Source of the DNA: Armatimonadota bacterium
GTDB taxonomy: Bacteria; Armatimonadota; Fimbriimonadia; Fimbriimonadales; Fimbriimonadaceae
Assembly: GCA_018268315.1 (NCBI GenBank)
Contig: JAFDWU010000001.1
Coordinates: 411,280 to 475,279, forward strand
Direction of reading: 5' to 3'
Length of the DNA: 64,000 bases
Shown: positions 1-6,460 of the stretch, piece by piece
How positions within the stretch are numbered: the stretch's first letter is position 1
How the letters are laid out: the number at the start of each line of letters is the position of its first letter
Made by a program: the position numbers and the translations under genes
The notes under the pieces: model-generated
Told to the model about the DNA's origin: nothing
The model's input: only the letters and a program-made list of their open reading frames with translations
Databases searched by the model: none

Positions 1-480
1 TTAAGCCTGTACCTCCGCGTGAAGCAGACTGGACCACTCCGGATCGCCCGGAATTCCCACCAACGCCGCGACTCGGTTCATTTCGGCAACCATCGCGGCG
101 CGGTCCTCCGGCTCACGGTCATCGAATCCAGCCAGGTGCAGCGCTCCATGTATCGCTAGAAACGCCACTTCGTGCCGCAAGCTAACCCCGCGGGCAGCCG
201 CTTGGCGCTCGGCATAAGGTAGTGAAATCGCAATGTCGCCAATTAGGGAATCCGGCGCGCCGTAATCGAAGGTCAGCACATCGGTCGGCTCGTCGATAGA
301 GCGGTACTGGCGGTTGAGGCTGCGCACCTCTTCGTCGTCGGTGATCAGCACCGTCACCTGCTCGATGGGCAATTCGTGATCGGCAAGCGCGACCGACACG
401 CACTTGATGAGCAGCGCATCATCAAGCGTAGCGGTTACACGGGTGAGGATTTCGACGGGGCTGTTACTGGGAGGTTCCAT
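1..480 (-). CDS. ybeY: Endoribonuclease YbeY (rRNA maturation factor)
   Basis: A 159-residue protein of normal YbeY length. YbeY is a metal-dependent single-strand endoribonuclease acting in 16S rRNA 3'-end processing and ribosome quality control. The C-terminal half carries the family signature HGALHLAGFDD at residues 111-121. The first two zinc-ligand histidines (111 and 115) are present, but the position of the third (usually His, +10 from the first) is Asp 121. The stop TAA lies at bases 1-3, so the gene is complete. The start is taken at the ATG at 480, where YbeY-like sequence begins; a reading frame five codons longer (to 495) is possible. It lies 172 bases downstream of rpsU on the same strand, and an inverted repeat lies between them. 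Identity is confident; the effect of the His-to-Asp change is inference. Confidence 0.93.
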   Translation of the reverse strand: MEPPSNSPVEILTRVTATLDDALLIKCVSVALADHELPIEQVTVLITDDEEVRSLNRQYRSIDEPTDVLTFDYGAPDSLIGDIAISLPYAERQAAARGVSLRHEVAFLAIHGALHLAGFDDREPEDRAAMVAEMNRVAALVGIPGDPEWSSLLHAEVQA

Positions 481-529
481 AGATAACCAGACCACTAGGC
501 GGCAGTGCCACGGTGAACTAGCTGCGTGG

Positions 530-609
530 AATGAAACTCCAAGGTTCGCAGTGACGCCTCATCGTCTGCTCGGAACCAAGGCTGATTTTCCCTAGCGGGG
601 AGTTTCATT
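530..609 (-). repeat. Inverted repeat / long stem-loop between rpsU and ybeY
   Basis: AATGAAACTCC at 530-540 is the exact reverse complement of GGAGTTTCATT at 599-609, giving an 11-bp stem around a 58-base loop. On the minus strand this would form in a transcript running from rpsU towards ybeY, so it could be a processing site or attenuator. It is visible in sequence; its function is unknown. Confidence 0.55.
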
Positions 610-630
610 TGGAAAATAAGACCGGACGAA

Positions 631-645
631 GCACCTAAAAGGTGC
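631..645 (-). terminator. Short hairpin after rpsU
   Basis: GCACCT and AGGTGC form a 6-bp stem with a 3-base loop, starting 7 bases after the rpsU stop codon. No immediate U tract follows on the minus strand, so it would be a weak terminator or an RNA-stabilising hairpin. Confidence 0.35.
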
Positions 646-652
646 GCCAAGA

Positions 653-829
653 TCAGCGGCTGGGAAGGCGGCGACGCTTCATGCGACGGCGCTTCTCGCT
701 CGGCTTTTCGTAATGTGCGTGTTCCTTCACATCTCGGAGCAGTCCGCTCTGCTGCAGCTTCATATTGAAGCGCTTCAGGGCGCTGTCAATCGATTCATTA
801 GGTTGCACGTGTACGTAAATCAAGGCGAT
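653..829 (-). CDS. rpsU: 30S ribosomal protein S21, probable AUC start
   Basis: A short basic protein of the S21 family of the 30S subunit. The N-terminal segment IYVHVQPNESIDSALKRF matches the conserved S21 start, and the C-terminus is an Arg/Lys-rich tail ending LPSR. No ATG or GTG is available. A GGAGG lies at 842-838 and the codon with standard 8-base spacing is ATC (829-827), which would give a 58-residue protein beginning Met-Ala-Leu-Ile-Tyr. The alternative is TTG at 823, leaving 14 bases after GGAGG and a 56-residue product. An in-frame TAA at 833-835 (minus-strand sense) excludes longer forms. A clear promoter lies just upstream. The gene is certain; the start codon is an inference discussed in the findings. 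Confidence 0.9.
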   Translation of the reverse strand: MALIYVHVQPNESIDSALKRFNMKLQQSGLLRDVKEHAHYEKPSEKRRRMKRRRLPSR

Positions 830-851
830 TCGTTAGTCCTCCAGAAACTTC

Positions 852-880
852 ATTATGGCTGGTTGCGCGGCATTTCGCAA
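852..880 (-). promoter_or_regulatory. Sigma-70-type promoter of rpsU
   Basis: On the minus strand TTGCGA (880-875) and CATAAT (857-852) are separated by exactly 17 bases. Transcription would start near base 845, giving a leader of about 15-20 bases that contains GGAGG at 842-838. Confidence 0.7.
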
Positions 881-897
881 TCCCTAGATTCAAAACG

Positions 898-905
898 GGT
901 AGTTT
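898..905 (+). promoter_or_regulatory. GGTAGTTT element, candidate leaderless promoter
   Basis: GGTAGTTT ends 7 bases before the GTG start of the lipoprotein gene at 913, and no Shine-Dalgarno sequence is seen. It belongs to the GGTANNNT family found before several other starts in this window. Confidence 0.45.
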
Positions 906-912
906 ATCAATC

Positions 913-1512
913 GTGCGGCGGTTTCTCCCCTTCCTTTTCCTGGTATTAGTCGGCTGCAATTCCCATCCGCAAGAGCCTTCCGCAACTTCGGCGCCGCCTG
1001 CCGGGAGCCAGCCCGCTGCCTCGTCTGGCAAGACCGACTTAGCAACTCCTTACGAGGCTCTTCGCTCCAGCAATCTTCAGTTCAGCCAGGCGATGGATGC
1101 CATTGAAGAGGCGATGAAGGAGGCGAAGGACCTTGGCGCAAAGGCTTCGAAGAAGGAGATTAAACAGGCGTTCAGCGACGCCGTCGACCAGATGGATAGC
1201 TCTGCTGCGAGCATTGAGGATTACGACGTCGATCCGCCCACTGAGGAGGAGTTCAAGAAGACCGCCGCTACTTGGGATACCGCTCGCAAGAAGCGATGCG
1301 ACGACTGCAACGACGCCCTCACCGATGCTCGCGAGGCGATGGGAATGCTGGACGATTTGGCTTCCAGTCTGCCGCCAAGCATGCAGAACCCACTAGAGGA
1401 CGTCACCGGCCATCTTGAAGAGGCGATCGAGGCGCTAAAGGGCGCCCTCGCCACCCTCGGCGGGGTGGATGAGGGCGATAACGAGGCGGACGATAAAGGC
1501 GCGAAGCCTTAA
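913..1512 (+). CDS. Hypothetical lipoprotein
   Basis: A 199-residue protein with an N-terminal lipoprotein signal: charged start MRRF, hydrophobic stretch, and lipobox LVGC with Cys at about residue 15. After the Cys comes a Ser/Pro/Ala-rich linker and then a charged, mostly helical region rich in Ala, Glu, Asp and Lys, with a CDDC pair in the middle. The C-terminus is acidic. No known domain was recognised. The start is a GTG without a Shine-Dalgarno, preceded by a GGTAGTTT element. It is divergent from rpsU and lies just before a toxin-antitoxin operon. Likely anchored in the cell envelope; role unknown. Confidence 0.75.
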   Translation: MRRFLPFLFLVLVGCNSHPQEPSATSAPPAGSQPAASSGKTDLATPYEALRSSNLQFSQAMDAIEEAMKEAKDLGAKASKKEIKQAFSDAVDQMDSSAASIEDYDVDPPTEEEFKKTAATWDTARKKRCDDCNDALTDAREAMGMLDDLASSLPPSMQNPLEDVTGHLEEAIEALKGALATLGGVDEGDNEADDKGAKP

Positions 1513-1530
1513 ACTCATGCGAAGGCGTTG

Positions 1531-1562
1531 TATACTCTAGTTCAACTGTTGAACTGTTCAAC
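1531..1562 (+). promoter_or_regulatory. Promoter -10 and overlapping palindromic operator of the toxin-antitoxin operon
   Basis: TATACT at 1531-1536 is a good -10 box. Directly after it two overlapping palindromes lie at 1539-1555 (AGTTCAA, 3-base centre, TTGAACT) and 1548-1562 (GTTGAAC, T, GTTCAAC). AbrB-type antitoxins commonly autoregulate by binding such sites, so this is a likely operator. Confidence 0.6.
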
Positions 1563-1585
1563 TTTTGCCGACGTATAAGGAAGAA

Positions 1586-1855
1586 ATGGAACTCGTCACC
1601 GTCAAGAACAAATTTCAGATTGTCATCCCGCAAAGCATCCGCGAACTAGCGCACATCGGGGTAGGCGACTTGCTCGAAGCGTCGATTGAGAACGGCAAGA
1701 TCACCTTCACGCCCAAGACAGTCATCGACCGCCACCTTTCTGAGGCGTTGCAGGACGTAAAGGATGGGCGCACCCACGGTCCTTACGGCAATGCGAGCGA
1801 CGCGATCACCGCGCTTGAGGCCCGCACCGCCATACGCAAGACTTCGGGCGAATGA
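1586..1855 (+). CDS. AbrB/MazE-family antitoxin
   Basis: An 89-residue protein. The N-terminal 45 residues (VTVKNKFQIVIPQSIREL and following) form the swapped-hairpin AbrB/SpoVT DNA-binding domain. The C-terminal half is polar and probably wraps around and neutralises the toxin. The ATG at 1586 is chosen because AAGGAAG precedes it at good spacing; an in-frame TTG at 1565 lies almost inside the operator. The stop overlaps the next start as ATGA. Together with the downstream RelE/ParE-fold gene this forms a type II toxin-antitoxin module, probably autoregulated through the palindromes upstream. Confidence 0.85.
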   Translation: MELVTVKNKFQIVIPQSIRELAHIGVGDLLEASIENGKITFTPKTVIDRHLSEALQDVKDGRTHGPYGNASDAITALEARTAIRKTSGE

Positions 1856-2097
1856 AACTTCGGTTTACGGAACATGCCGAAAAAGACTATGCAAGCCTTC
1901 AGAAACCGATTCGTAAGGCTTTTGCCAAGCAGCTCGGCTTCTTGCTTGAGAACCTGCAACACCCTTCTCTGAACGCCAAGAAATACAGCGAGGCTGAGGG
2001 AATCTGGCAGGGCCGCGTGAACCGCAGTTGGCGCTTCTATTTTCTGATCGAAGGTGACGAGTACATCATCCTTGCGATCGGTCCGCATCCCAAGTAA
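1852..2097 (+). CDS. RelE/ParE-superfamily toxin
   Basis: An 81-residue basic protein with the RelE/ParE toxin pattern: an N-terminal strand (KLRFTEHAEKDY), two helices, then HPSLNAKKY, RVNRSWRFYF and a C-terminal GPHPK. The family cleaves mRNA at the ribosome (RelE/HigB type) or poisons gyrase (ParE type). The basic residues in the RVNRSWR strand favour the mRNA interferase group, but this is inference. Translationally coupled to the antitoxin by a 4-base ATGA overlap. Confidence 0.85.
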   Translation: MKLRFTEHAEKDYASLQKPIRKAFAKQLGFLLENLQHPSLNAKKYSEAEGIWQGRVNRSWRFYFLIEGDEYIILAIGPHPK

Positions 2098-2126
2098 CCT
2101 TCAAGAACTAGGGGCAACCACCCTTT

Positions 2127-2987
2127 CTAAGAAGCCTTCACCCGCGCATAGTCGCCTTCCAAAATCCGCTCGTAATTCCCACTCTGGACCCAGCGCTCCA
2201 TCTGCTGAGCGCGGTGAACCGGCATCGGATGCGTGTACATATGCCCGATGAGCCACCACACAACCAGCTTGCCAAGCGCATCCGGCATCGGCATGTCGTG
2301 ATAAACCCGTGCCTGATCCATGAACGCCTCGCGATTGAGCTCGTGCCGCAACCGGCTCGGGCCCGCCGTCATCGCGATCATCGAATCAATCGAAGTGTCC
2401 AACGATTGGCACACCAGCATTCCGCCCCGGTCGGCCGAGAACTCCGCCTGGCGAGACCACTCATAGAACGCCAAAATCAGCCCAATCGAGGCGGCATCGC
2501 CCACCACCGGAATCCTGCGTCCCAGCCCATCCAGCAACTGGTACAGCACCATGTAAACCGAGAAATAGAGCACATGGCCAGCCTTGATGTGGGCGAGCTC
2601 GTGCCCGATAAGCTGATAAAGCTGCTCATCGGTCAGCGTTTCCACCATCGAAGAGCGCAGCGTGATGTATGGCCTCTCCACTCCGCCCGCGAATGCGTTT
2701 GGGAACGGGTTGTTGGTTACGTAAAGCTCCGGCTCTGGCATATCCAGTATCGCCGCTGACTCGCGCAGGATGTTGTAAAGCGTGGGGTACTGATTTGGCC
2801 CGCACCGTACGGACATCGACATGTTGAAGCAGTACATCCACCGGTCGAAGCCAAGATCGAAGAACTTCTGGACGACCTGCGGCAGCAGCGGCAGCTTCTT
2901 CAGCTTATCCAGCGCCCATTTGTCGGCATCGGAAACGAAGGCGTCGGCGGTAATGCCGGTCAGCCGCTTGCGGTCTTGCATGCCCAT
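2127..2987 (-). CDS. M48-family zinc metalloprotease
   Basis: A roughly 286-residue protein with the zinc motif GHELAHIKAGH (HExxH near residues 129-133) and the third-ligand segment QAEFSADRGG near residue 192, as in Ste24/HtpX-like M48 peptidases. The helices after HExxH are moderately hydrophobic. Members remove damaged or misfolded membrane proteins or process prenylated peptides; the substrate here is unknown. The ATG at 2987 is preferred over an in-frame TTG at 3008, because TATGCT, a plausible -10 box, lies 9 bases before the ATG; an ATG two codons later is also possible. Convergent with the toxin gene. Confidence 0.85.
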   Translation of the reverse strand: MGMQDRKRLTGITADAFVSDADKWALDKLKKLPLLPQVVQKFFDLGFDRWMYCFNMSMSVRCGPNQYPTLYNILRESAAILDMPEPELYVTNNPFPNAFAGGVERPYITLRSSMVETLTDEQLYQLIGHELAHIKAGHVLYFSVYMVLYQLLDGLGRRIPVVGDAASIGLILAFYEWSRQAEFSADRGGMLVCQSLDTSIDSMIAMTAGPSRLRHELNREAFMDQARVYHDMPMPDALGKLVVWWLIGHMYTHPMPVHRAQQMERWVQSGNYERILEGDYARVKAS

Positions 2988-3022
2988 AATACGGTTAGCA
3001 TAACCCAACCGTTGCTGTAGTC

Positions 3023-3457
3023 CTAGGCTTCGAGCTTGGCGACCACTGCAAGCAGCGCGCCTTCGGTGACTTGCGCGCCCTTCTCCGCCGTTACCGATTT
3101 CACTTCGCCGTCGAACGGCGCGTTGAACGGCATCTGGGTTTTCATGGCTTCCATAATCAGCAGCTTCTGGCCTTTCTTGACCTTCTCGCCAACTGCCACC
3201 AGCACTTCAATCACCTGGCCCGGCATCGGCGCTTTCAGTTCGCCGGAATGGATTCCCGCCGCTCCGCGAGTTGCCTGCTGCTTCTCAATCGTGAACTGGC
3301 GACCCTGGTAGGAAATCAGCGTCTTATCGCCCACTTTCACCGCGACCGCCGTTCTCGTTTTGCCGCCTTTGCGCACCAGCAACACGTCGCCACTGCGTGT
3401 TATTACGCTGTCATCACGCTCAATATCGACTTCAACGCCGTTAACAAGTCGCTTCAC
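3023..3457 (-). CDS. Biotin carboxyl carrier-type protein
   Basis: A 144-residue protein. The last 75 residues are a biotinyl domain (APMPGQV at about 77-82, then EAMKTQ with the biotin-accepting Lys 106). The N-terminal half resembles the linker found before the biotin domain in propionyl/methylcrotonyl-type carboxylase alpha chains. It would carry carboxybiotin between a biotin carboxylase and a carboxyltransferase, neither of which is in this window. The start is GTG, overlapping the upstream stop as GTGA; a reading frame extending to 3574 runs through the neighbouring gene and is rejected. Last gene of a three-gene operon with a glutamine amidotransferase and an E2 protein. Confidence 0.85.
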   Translation of the reverse strand: MKRLVNGVEVDIERDDSVITRSGDVLLVRKGGKTRTAVAVKVGDKTLISYQGRQFTIEKQQATRGAAGIHSGELKAPMPGQVIEVLVAVGEKVKKGQKLLIMEAMKTQMPFNAPFDGEVKSVTAEKGAQVTEGALLAVVAKLEA

Positions 3458-4164
3458 TTGGCCACCATACCCGCCGCGAAGCGGCGCGCTTGCTCGACGA
3501 ATTCCTGAAACAGCTTTCTCGACTCGGCATCTTCCAAGGACCTTTCCGGGTGCCACTGAACCGCCACCATCCACGGCCTGTCGGTGGCTTCGATGGCCTC
3601 AATGATCCCGTCTTCGCTCGTCGCGCTTACCTTCAGCCCTTTGCCAACCTGCCCCACCGCCTGATGGTGGTAGCTGCGGCCGCGCGTCTTCGTTCCCGTG
3701 ATCGCCGCGAGCTTTGTTCCTGCTTCGACCTCGATAGGCTCGAAATCGCCGGAGTCGTGCCCGTTGTGGCCCAGCTCATCGGGGATGTGCTGAACCAGGT
3801 CGCCCCCACGCAGCACATTGAGAACTTGGCACCCATAGCAGATGCCCAGCACCGGCACGTTCGGGTCAAGAGCATTGAAGAGCCGCGATTCCAGTTCGTA
3901 TCGCGAGGGGTCCTGCAGCTCGTTGGCGGAGTGAGGCGCCTGGCCAAACTGCTTAGGGTCGATATCGTATCCGCCGGGAATCAGCCAGCCATGAAGGAAC
4001 TTGGCGACTTCTCGAACATCCGCCTGTGGCGGGATGATGACGGGCACACCTCCCGCCTGCACCACCGCGTCAGCGTAGTTCCAGTTCAAATAGATGCGCC
4101 CACGCGTGCGCGCGTTCTCCGGCTCCGGCTTTGGCTCCGGCGTGATGCCGATGATCGGCTTCAT
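3454..4164 (-). CDS. Class I glutamine amidotransferase-like hydrolase (PuuD/peptidase C26 family)
   Basis: A 236-residue protein with nucleophile elbow GICYGCQ (Cys 109) and the His/Glu pair in QWHPERS (His 205, Glu 207), forming the Cys-His-Glu triad. Family members such as PuuD hydrolyse gamma-glutamyl bonds, for example gamma-glutamyl-GABA; the substrate here cannot be read from sequence. The start is the ATG overlapping the upstream stop as TGATG. It sits between an E2 acyltransferase and a biotin carrier, a context that does not point to putrescine degradation. Confidence 0.85.
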   Translation of the reverse strand: MKPIIGITPEPKPEPENARTRGRIYLNWNYADAVVQAGGVPVIIPPQADVREVAKFLHGWLIPGGYDIDPKQFGQAPHSANELQDPSRYELESRLFNALDPNVPVLGICYGCQVLNVLRGGDLVQHIPDELGHNGHDSGDFEPIEVEAGTKLAAITGTKTRGRSYHHQAVGQVGKGLKVSATSEDGIIEAIEATDRPWMVAVQWHPERSLEDAESRKLFQEFVEQARRFAAGMVAK

Positions 4165-5369
4165 CAGCCGATCAGCGAATCGATATTCTCGCAAGCCTTG
4201 CGGACTGCGTTGATGAAGTTGGCGGCGCCGACTCCATTCAGCAATCGGTGGTCGAACGTGAGCGCGAGGTTCGCGGTCTTCCTGACCTTCACGCCACCGG
4301 CTTCCGGATCAAGCCCGTTGTAAATCTCGCCGAGGAATAGGGTCGCCATTGAAGGAGGCACTACCACGGGCACCGCATCGCGGAGTCCGAAATTCTGCAT
4401 GTTCGTCAGCGAAAGGGTTACTGCCTCGTTCGCCTGGTCCTTGCCGCCTCGCGCCAGTTCGATCTTCTCGCGGGCCTGGTTAGCAAACTCGCGCCAGCTA
4501 AGGTTATCGGCATTCTCGACAACCGCAAGCACCAGTTCATCGCCCGGCAGGCTTACCGCCACACCAAGGCTGAGGCCCTTGTACGTTCGAAGCGTGGAAT
4601 CGCCGACCAGCGTGGTCTTGAACGCCGGAAAATCGGCAACGCATTTGCTGACCGCGTAGGCGAACATCGTGAAGGTGCTGGGTTGGAAGTCGCCGCCCTG
4701 TGCGCGGGATTTCTCGCGAGCCGCAAGAATCGGCTCCCAGTTCACTGCCACCGATATCGTTCCCGGAACCACGAGTTGGTTGCCGCGAATAAGGCGCGAA
4801 GAAAGCAAACGCTGCTGGCTCGAAAGCTGGGCCTCCGTGAAGGGTCCGCCTGCGCCGGTCGCTGCCGGTGCGCTAACGCCGCCACCGCTACCGTTCAGGA
4901 AAGCGTCGATATCCGCTGGCGTCAGCTTCCCACCCGAGCTTGCCGCGAGCTTATTCAAATCGTCTTCGCCAATTCCCTTCTCTTTCGCGTAAGCGCGGGT
5001 CCTCGGCGGAATGTTGGCGTTCCGTGCGCCTGCGCTACTGTCGCTGCTGGCAGCGGCGGCTGCCGGAGCGGCTGCGGCTGCGCTTGCCGGGGCGCCGTGT
5101 CCGCCCGCGCCCACTTCTTGAACGCCATCGGCAACATCCATCTTAGCGACTGCGCCACCGATGGGAAGGATGGTGTCGACCGGAGCAAGCCACTCGACAA
5201 GCGTGCCCTCGTAGGGCGATTCAACATCCATGACCGCTTTATCGGTCTCCATCTGGTAGATGGGTTCGTCGCGGCGGACCTTCTCGCCCGGCTGCTTAAG
5301 CACGGCGACAAGGCGAGCCTCTTGAAGGCCTTCGCCAATCTGCGGAATGTTCACGGAAATGGTGGGCAT
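4164..5369 (-). CDS. 2-oxo acid dehydrogenase E2-type dihydrolipoamide acyltransferase
   Basis: A 401-residue protein with the full E2 layout: lipoyl domain (1-80, lipoylated Lys 44 in ETDKA), Ala-rich linker, peripheral-subunit-binding domain (about 120-165, PPRTRAYAKEKG) and a C-terminal acyltransferase domain. It would transfer acyl groups from lipoyl-Lys to CoA. The active-site motif, normally HxxxDG, reads HRLLNG (374-379): the catalytic Asp position is Asn. No E1 or E3 gene is nearby. The start is the ATG at 5369, where lipoyl-domain homology begins; an open frame continues 131 codons upstream but looks non-coding. First gene of the operon. Confidence 0.9.
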   Translation of the reverse strand: MPTISVNIPQIGEGLQEARLVAVLKQPGEKVRRDEPIYQMETDKAVMDVESPYEGTLVEWLAPVDTILPIGGAVAKMDVADGVQEVGAGGHGAPASAAAAAPAAAAASSDSSAGARNANIPPRTRAYAKEKGIGEDDLNKLAASSGGKLTPADIDAFLNGSGGGVSAPAATGAGGPFTEAQLSSQQRLLSSRLIRGNQLVVPGTISVAVNWEPILAAREKSRAQGGDFQPSTFTMFAYAVSKCVADFPAFKTTLVGDSTLRTYKGLSLGVAVSLPGDELVLAVVENADNLSWREFANQAREKIELARGGKDQANEAVTLSLTNMQNFGLRDAVPVVVPPSMATLFLGEIYNGLDPEAGGVKVRKTANLALTFDHRLLNGVGAANFINAVRKACENIDSLIG

Positions 5370-5592
5370 AGCTGTAATTCTTTCTCCTTTGCGAATGCGC
5401 AACGGCTTCGGATCATTTTGGCATAGAGTCCGGGGGAACTGCGTGAGCAACGGGAGACTGTACTCCTTTGGGGAATCCGCTAGGTGCAGGGCCAGTGCCG
5501 CATGCCCGATTAGGCTGGACTGCAATTTCGCGAACAATGCTGACGTGCAATCCGTCAGCTCAAAATCTTGCGGTTCTTGCCGGGCCCGCTTA

Positions 5593-5641
5593 CCCACCCT
5601 CCCTCGGCAGGCTGTCAAGAATGCCAGCCTTCCTCCCGCGG
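5593..5641 (+). repeat. Palindromic extragenic repeat, copy 1
   Basis: This 49-base segment matches copy 2 (5790-5835) in inverted orientation: a 22-base left arm with one mismatch, a variable centre, and a shared 13-base right arm ending in GCGG. Inside it AGGCTG (5609-5614) and CAGCCT (5625-5630) form a small hairpin. It lies in the 613-base non-coding stretch 5370-5982. Confidence 0.65.
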
Positions 5642-5780
5642 CCCCGGCCTTAGAGGAGCATCGAATTAACTCATCCGAAGTAGAAAGGGGAAAGGTTCTA
5701 AGCAACATATGAACTCCGCCCGACTCCTCGGAACCAACGCACATTAAGTAAAGAGGCTGCAAAGGGGCAGTACACCCCTC

Positions 5781-5850
5781 ACGGCGACGCCGCAGGGAGG
5801 AAGGCTGCGCCAGCAGCCTGCCGCGGGAGGGTGGGGAGCGGCGTCGCCGT
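5781..5850 (+). repeat. Palindromic extragenic repeat, copy 2, with 12-bp outer stem
   Basis: ACGGCGACGCCG (5781-5792) and CGGCGTCGCCGT (5839-5850) are perfect inverted repeats. Between them lies the inverted copy of the element at 5593-5641, with an internal hairpin AGGCTG/CAGCCT (5802-5819). This resembles REP/MITE-like structured repeats. The rest of 5370-5982 shows no gene. Confidence 0.65.
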
Positions 5851-5982
5851 CACAAGCAGATGGCAAGAGGCCCAAGGAACCACTATCGCCCAAACTCTCC
5901 CTCAGAAGGTATCATCTACCGTCTGCTTGCGGGTTGATGCTTCCCTCTCATTCCGCCAAGCGCAAATGAAAGGTTTATTGCC

Positions 5983-6408
5983 ATGGCGAAGAAAGTACTT
6001 AACAACATCAAATTGAACATTCCTGCCGGTAAGGGAACGCCGGCTCCGCCCGTCGGCCCGGTACTCGGCCAAGCGGGCATCAACATGATTGAATTTCTCA
6101 AGAAATTCAACGAGCAGACCGCCGCCCAGATGGGCTTCGTACTCCCGGTGGAAATCGCCGTTTACGAAGACCGCTCTTACAGCTTTGTAGTCAAGCAGCC
6201 CCTGATGACCGACCTCATCAAGCGTGCCGCAGGCATCGAGAAGGGCGCAAGCAACCCGAAGACGGATACCGCCGGTGTGCTCACCAAGGAAAAGTGCCGC
6301 CAGGTAGCCGAGCTTAAGATCGCCGACCTTAACACCACCGACATGGACATGGCCATGCGAATCGTCGCCGGCTCTGCTCGATCGATGGGCGTCAAAGTCG
6401 AGAACTAA
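5983..6408 (+). CDS. rplK: 50S ribosomal protein L11
   Basis: A 141-residue protein, full L11 length. It has the N-terminal domain with PAGKGTPAPPVGPVLGQAGIN and the C-terminal rRNA-binding domain with KTDTAGVLTKEKCRQVAELK. L11 binds 23S rRNA in the GTPase-associated centre and is needed for stringent-factor activation. GAAAGG precedes the ATG at 5983. In most bacteria rplK sits with nusG, secE and rplA; here it stands alone, preceded by the non-coding repeat region and followed by an unrelated AraC regulator. Confidence 0.97.
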   Translation: MAKKVLNNIKLNIPAGKGTPAPPVGPVLGQAGINMIEFLKKFNEQTAAQMGFVLPVEIAVYEDRSYSFVVKQPLMTDLIKRAAGIEKGASNPKTDTAGVLTKEKCRQVAELKIADLNTTDMDMAMRIVAGSARSMGVKVEN

Positions 6409-6409
6409 G

Positions 6410-6430
6410 AAGGTCCTAGTCCCAGACCTT
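6410..6430 (+). terminator. Hairpin after rplK
   Basis: AAGGTC and GACCTT form a 6-bp stem with a 9-base loop directly after the rplK stop. There is no long U tract, so termination strength is uncertain. Confidence 0.4.
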
Positions 6431-6460
6431 TAAGGCGTTGTCATAACGTCAAGAAGGCTG

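Noticed and set aside
2214-2759. 181-codon plus-strand frame opposite the M48 protease
   Set aside because: The minus strand carries HExxH and full family layout; the plus frame is His/Arg-rich shadow sequence.
5370-5762. In-frame extension of the E2 gene to 5762 (131 extra codons)
   Set aside because: Lipoyl-domain homology starts exactly at the ATG at 5369, the extension crosses the repeat element, and it has no domain-like sequence.
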